Assembly (NCBI GenBank): GCA_034002865.1
Contig: JAVEZR010000005.1
Coordinates: forward strand, 1-48,514
Direction of reading: 5' to 3'
Source of the DNA: UBA5209 sp034002865
Lineage (GTDB): Bacteria; Patescibacteriota; Dojkabacteria; SC72
Length of the DNA: 48,514 nucleotides
Shown: piece after piece, positions 48,056-48,514 of the stretch
Numbering within the stretch: the stretch's first letter is position 1
Layout: the number at the start of each line of letters is the position of its first letter
Position numbers and translations under genes: made by a program
The notes under the pieces: model-generated
Told to the model about the DNA's origin: nothing
The model's input: the letters and a program-made list of their open reading frames with translations, nothing else
The model's database searches: none

Positions 48056-48514
48056 TTATAATATTGGAGGGGTTACAGCTGTTTGGTTACTGTATGTACT
48101 ATCCTTCTCACCATCTATTGCTGTACTTAGTTGTGCAAAGAGATAGGTCCCTATCTTTTCATTCTGATGAAGTACTATATCACAATTACCTAAATTCTTT
48201 ATCTCTAAGACAGAGTTCTCACCATTAAACGGTAAGCCGTCCAATACCATGGCGCTAAGATGTACAGTCATACCTACTCTTGCATATGTGCTTCTACCAT
48301 CTATAAAGGTAATTATATCTTTATCTGTTTTAATATTCTGTTTAGATACCCCTAGAACGAAATCATTAGGTTTAAGTATATATGGAGATTGAGTAAGATC
48401 ATATTTATCATACTGTGGTGTCATACCATTGAGAGTATCAAATGTTTGATTTGGTTTCGGAATGAGAAGCTCCTTTCCTAGGTGTAAGCTTACCCCAGTG
48501 GTCTCAATATTAAT
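48056..48514 (-). CDS. dcd: dCTP deaminase, 5' end beyond the window
   Basis: The frame extends from the stop at 48056 through 152 codons to the right edge with no stop; the ATG at 48424 is internal and is not the start. Sequence INIETTGVSLHLGKELLI at the edge matches the N-terminal region of Dcd (NGATVDVRLG in E. coli). DGRSTYARVGM holds the substrate-binding Arg-Ser, VLEIKNLG contains the catalytic-type Glu, and the DSTYSNQT end matches the lid. It deaminates dCTP to dUTP for dTTP supply. The fold is shared with dUTPase, but the motif set favours deaminase. Confidence 0.85.
   Translation of the reverse strand: MNIETTGVSLHLGKELLIPKPNQTFDTLNGMTPQYDKYDLTQSPYILKPNDFVLGVSKQNIKTDKDIITFIDGRSTYARVGMTVHLSAMVLDGLPFNGENSVLEIKNLGNCDIVLHQNEKIGTYLFAQLSTAIDGEKDSTYSNQTAVTPPIL

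Noticed and set aside
1..48514. Alternative genetic code 25 (TGA = Gly) as in some candidate phyla
   Set aside because: TGA functions as a stop (for example the DUF1295 gene end at 46084-46086), and conserved proteins contain no in-frame TGA.
1..48514. CRISPR arrays, insertion sequences, prophage
   Set aside because: No regularly spaced repeats, transposases, terminal inverted repeats or phage structural genes were seen. The holin-4-like membrane protein alone is not evidence of phage.

Overview
The window is an AT-rich, very compact bacterial chromosome segment. It has about 48 protein genes, 3 tRNA genes, one probable structured non-coding RNA, and almost no spare DNA. The standard bacterial code applies: TGA is used as a stop and all housekeeping genes read through in code 11. 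Many short genes, reduced versions of core enzymes (a synthetase-only RelA without its C-terminal regulatory domains, a half-size MFS protein, an orphan peptide-binding lipoprotein-like receptor), Cys-rich surface proteins and a DUF2341 surface protein suggest a Candidate Phyla Radiation (Patescibacteria) genome, perhaps near Dojkabacteria, Katanobacteria or Microgenomates. That placement is inference from gene style only.

Layout. 1-7.9 kb (minus): edge-truncated DUF2341 surface protein, trmH-like methylase, recG with an unannotated 37-aa membrane peptide, relA-like synthetase, tyrS behind a striking 16-bp inverted repeat, a small GlsB/YeaQ membrane protein, rarA and a membrane-anchored methyltransferase. 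7.9-11 kb: truB-rsmI (plus), tatD (minus), and a secreted Cys-rich protein. 11-20.4 kb (minus): a rearranged division and cell-wall cluster in two blocks, ftsW-murG-murB-murA and then mraZ-rsmH-ftsL-ftsI-mraY. mraZ has a clear promoter and a three-repeat MraZ operator. 20.5-25.6 kb: cytidylate-kinase-like enzyme, zinc-ribbon protein, tRNA-Leu(UAA), tRNA-Cys(GCA), pyruvate kinase, a holin-like membrane protein, secG, a peptide-binding protein and tRNA-Leu(CAG).

25.6-36.5 kb: Ig-like surface protein, peptide deformylase, a MacB-type ABC exporter, typA, an ABC-F ATPase, a hypothetical, a HAD phosphatase, an SPFH protein and a two-nuclease-domain DUF2779 protein. 36.6-38.3 kb: a Cys-rich secreted protein ending in an LAKTA-membrane segment-basic tail, translationally coupled to a divergent sortase. 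38.4-42.4 kb (minus): half MFS, a hypothetical, and the sulfur-relay operon nifS-iscU-mnmA for tRNA 2-thiolation. 42.5-48.5 kb: two hypotheticals, a Na/Pi cotransporter, a roughly 240-nt ncRNA gene on the minus strand, a DUF1295 membrane protein, a GH3 glycosidase, a cupin, an RRM protein and an edge-truncated dCTP deaminase.

The most interesting signals are the orphan ncRNA at 44848-45086 (consensus promoter, terminal helix, several hairpins whose G-U pairs fix the strand, intrinsic terminator), the inverted repeat around the tyrS promoter and start codon, the MraY homologue lacking canonical catalytic aspartates, the sortase-substrate pair, and promoters placed 7-8 nt before start codons, which imply leaderless mRNAs.
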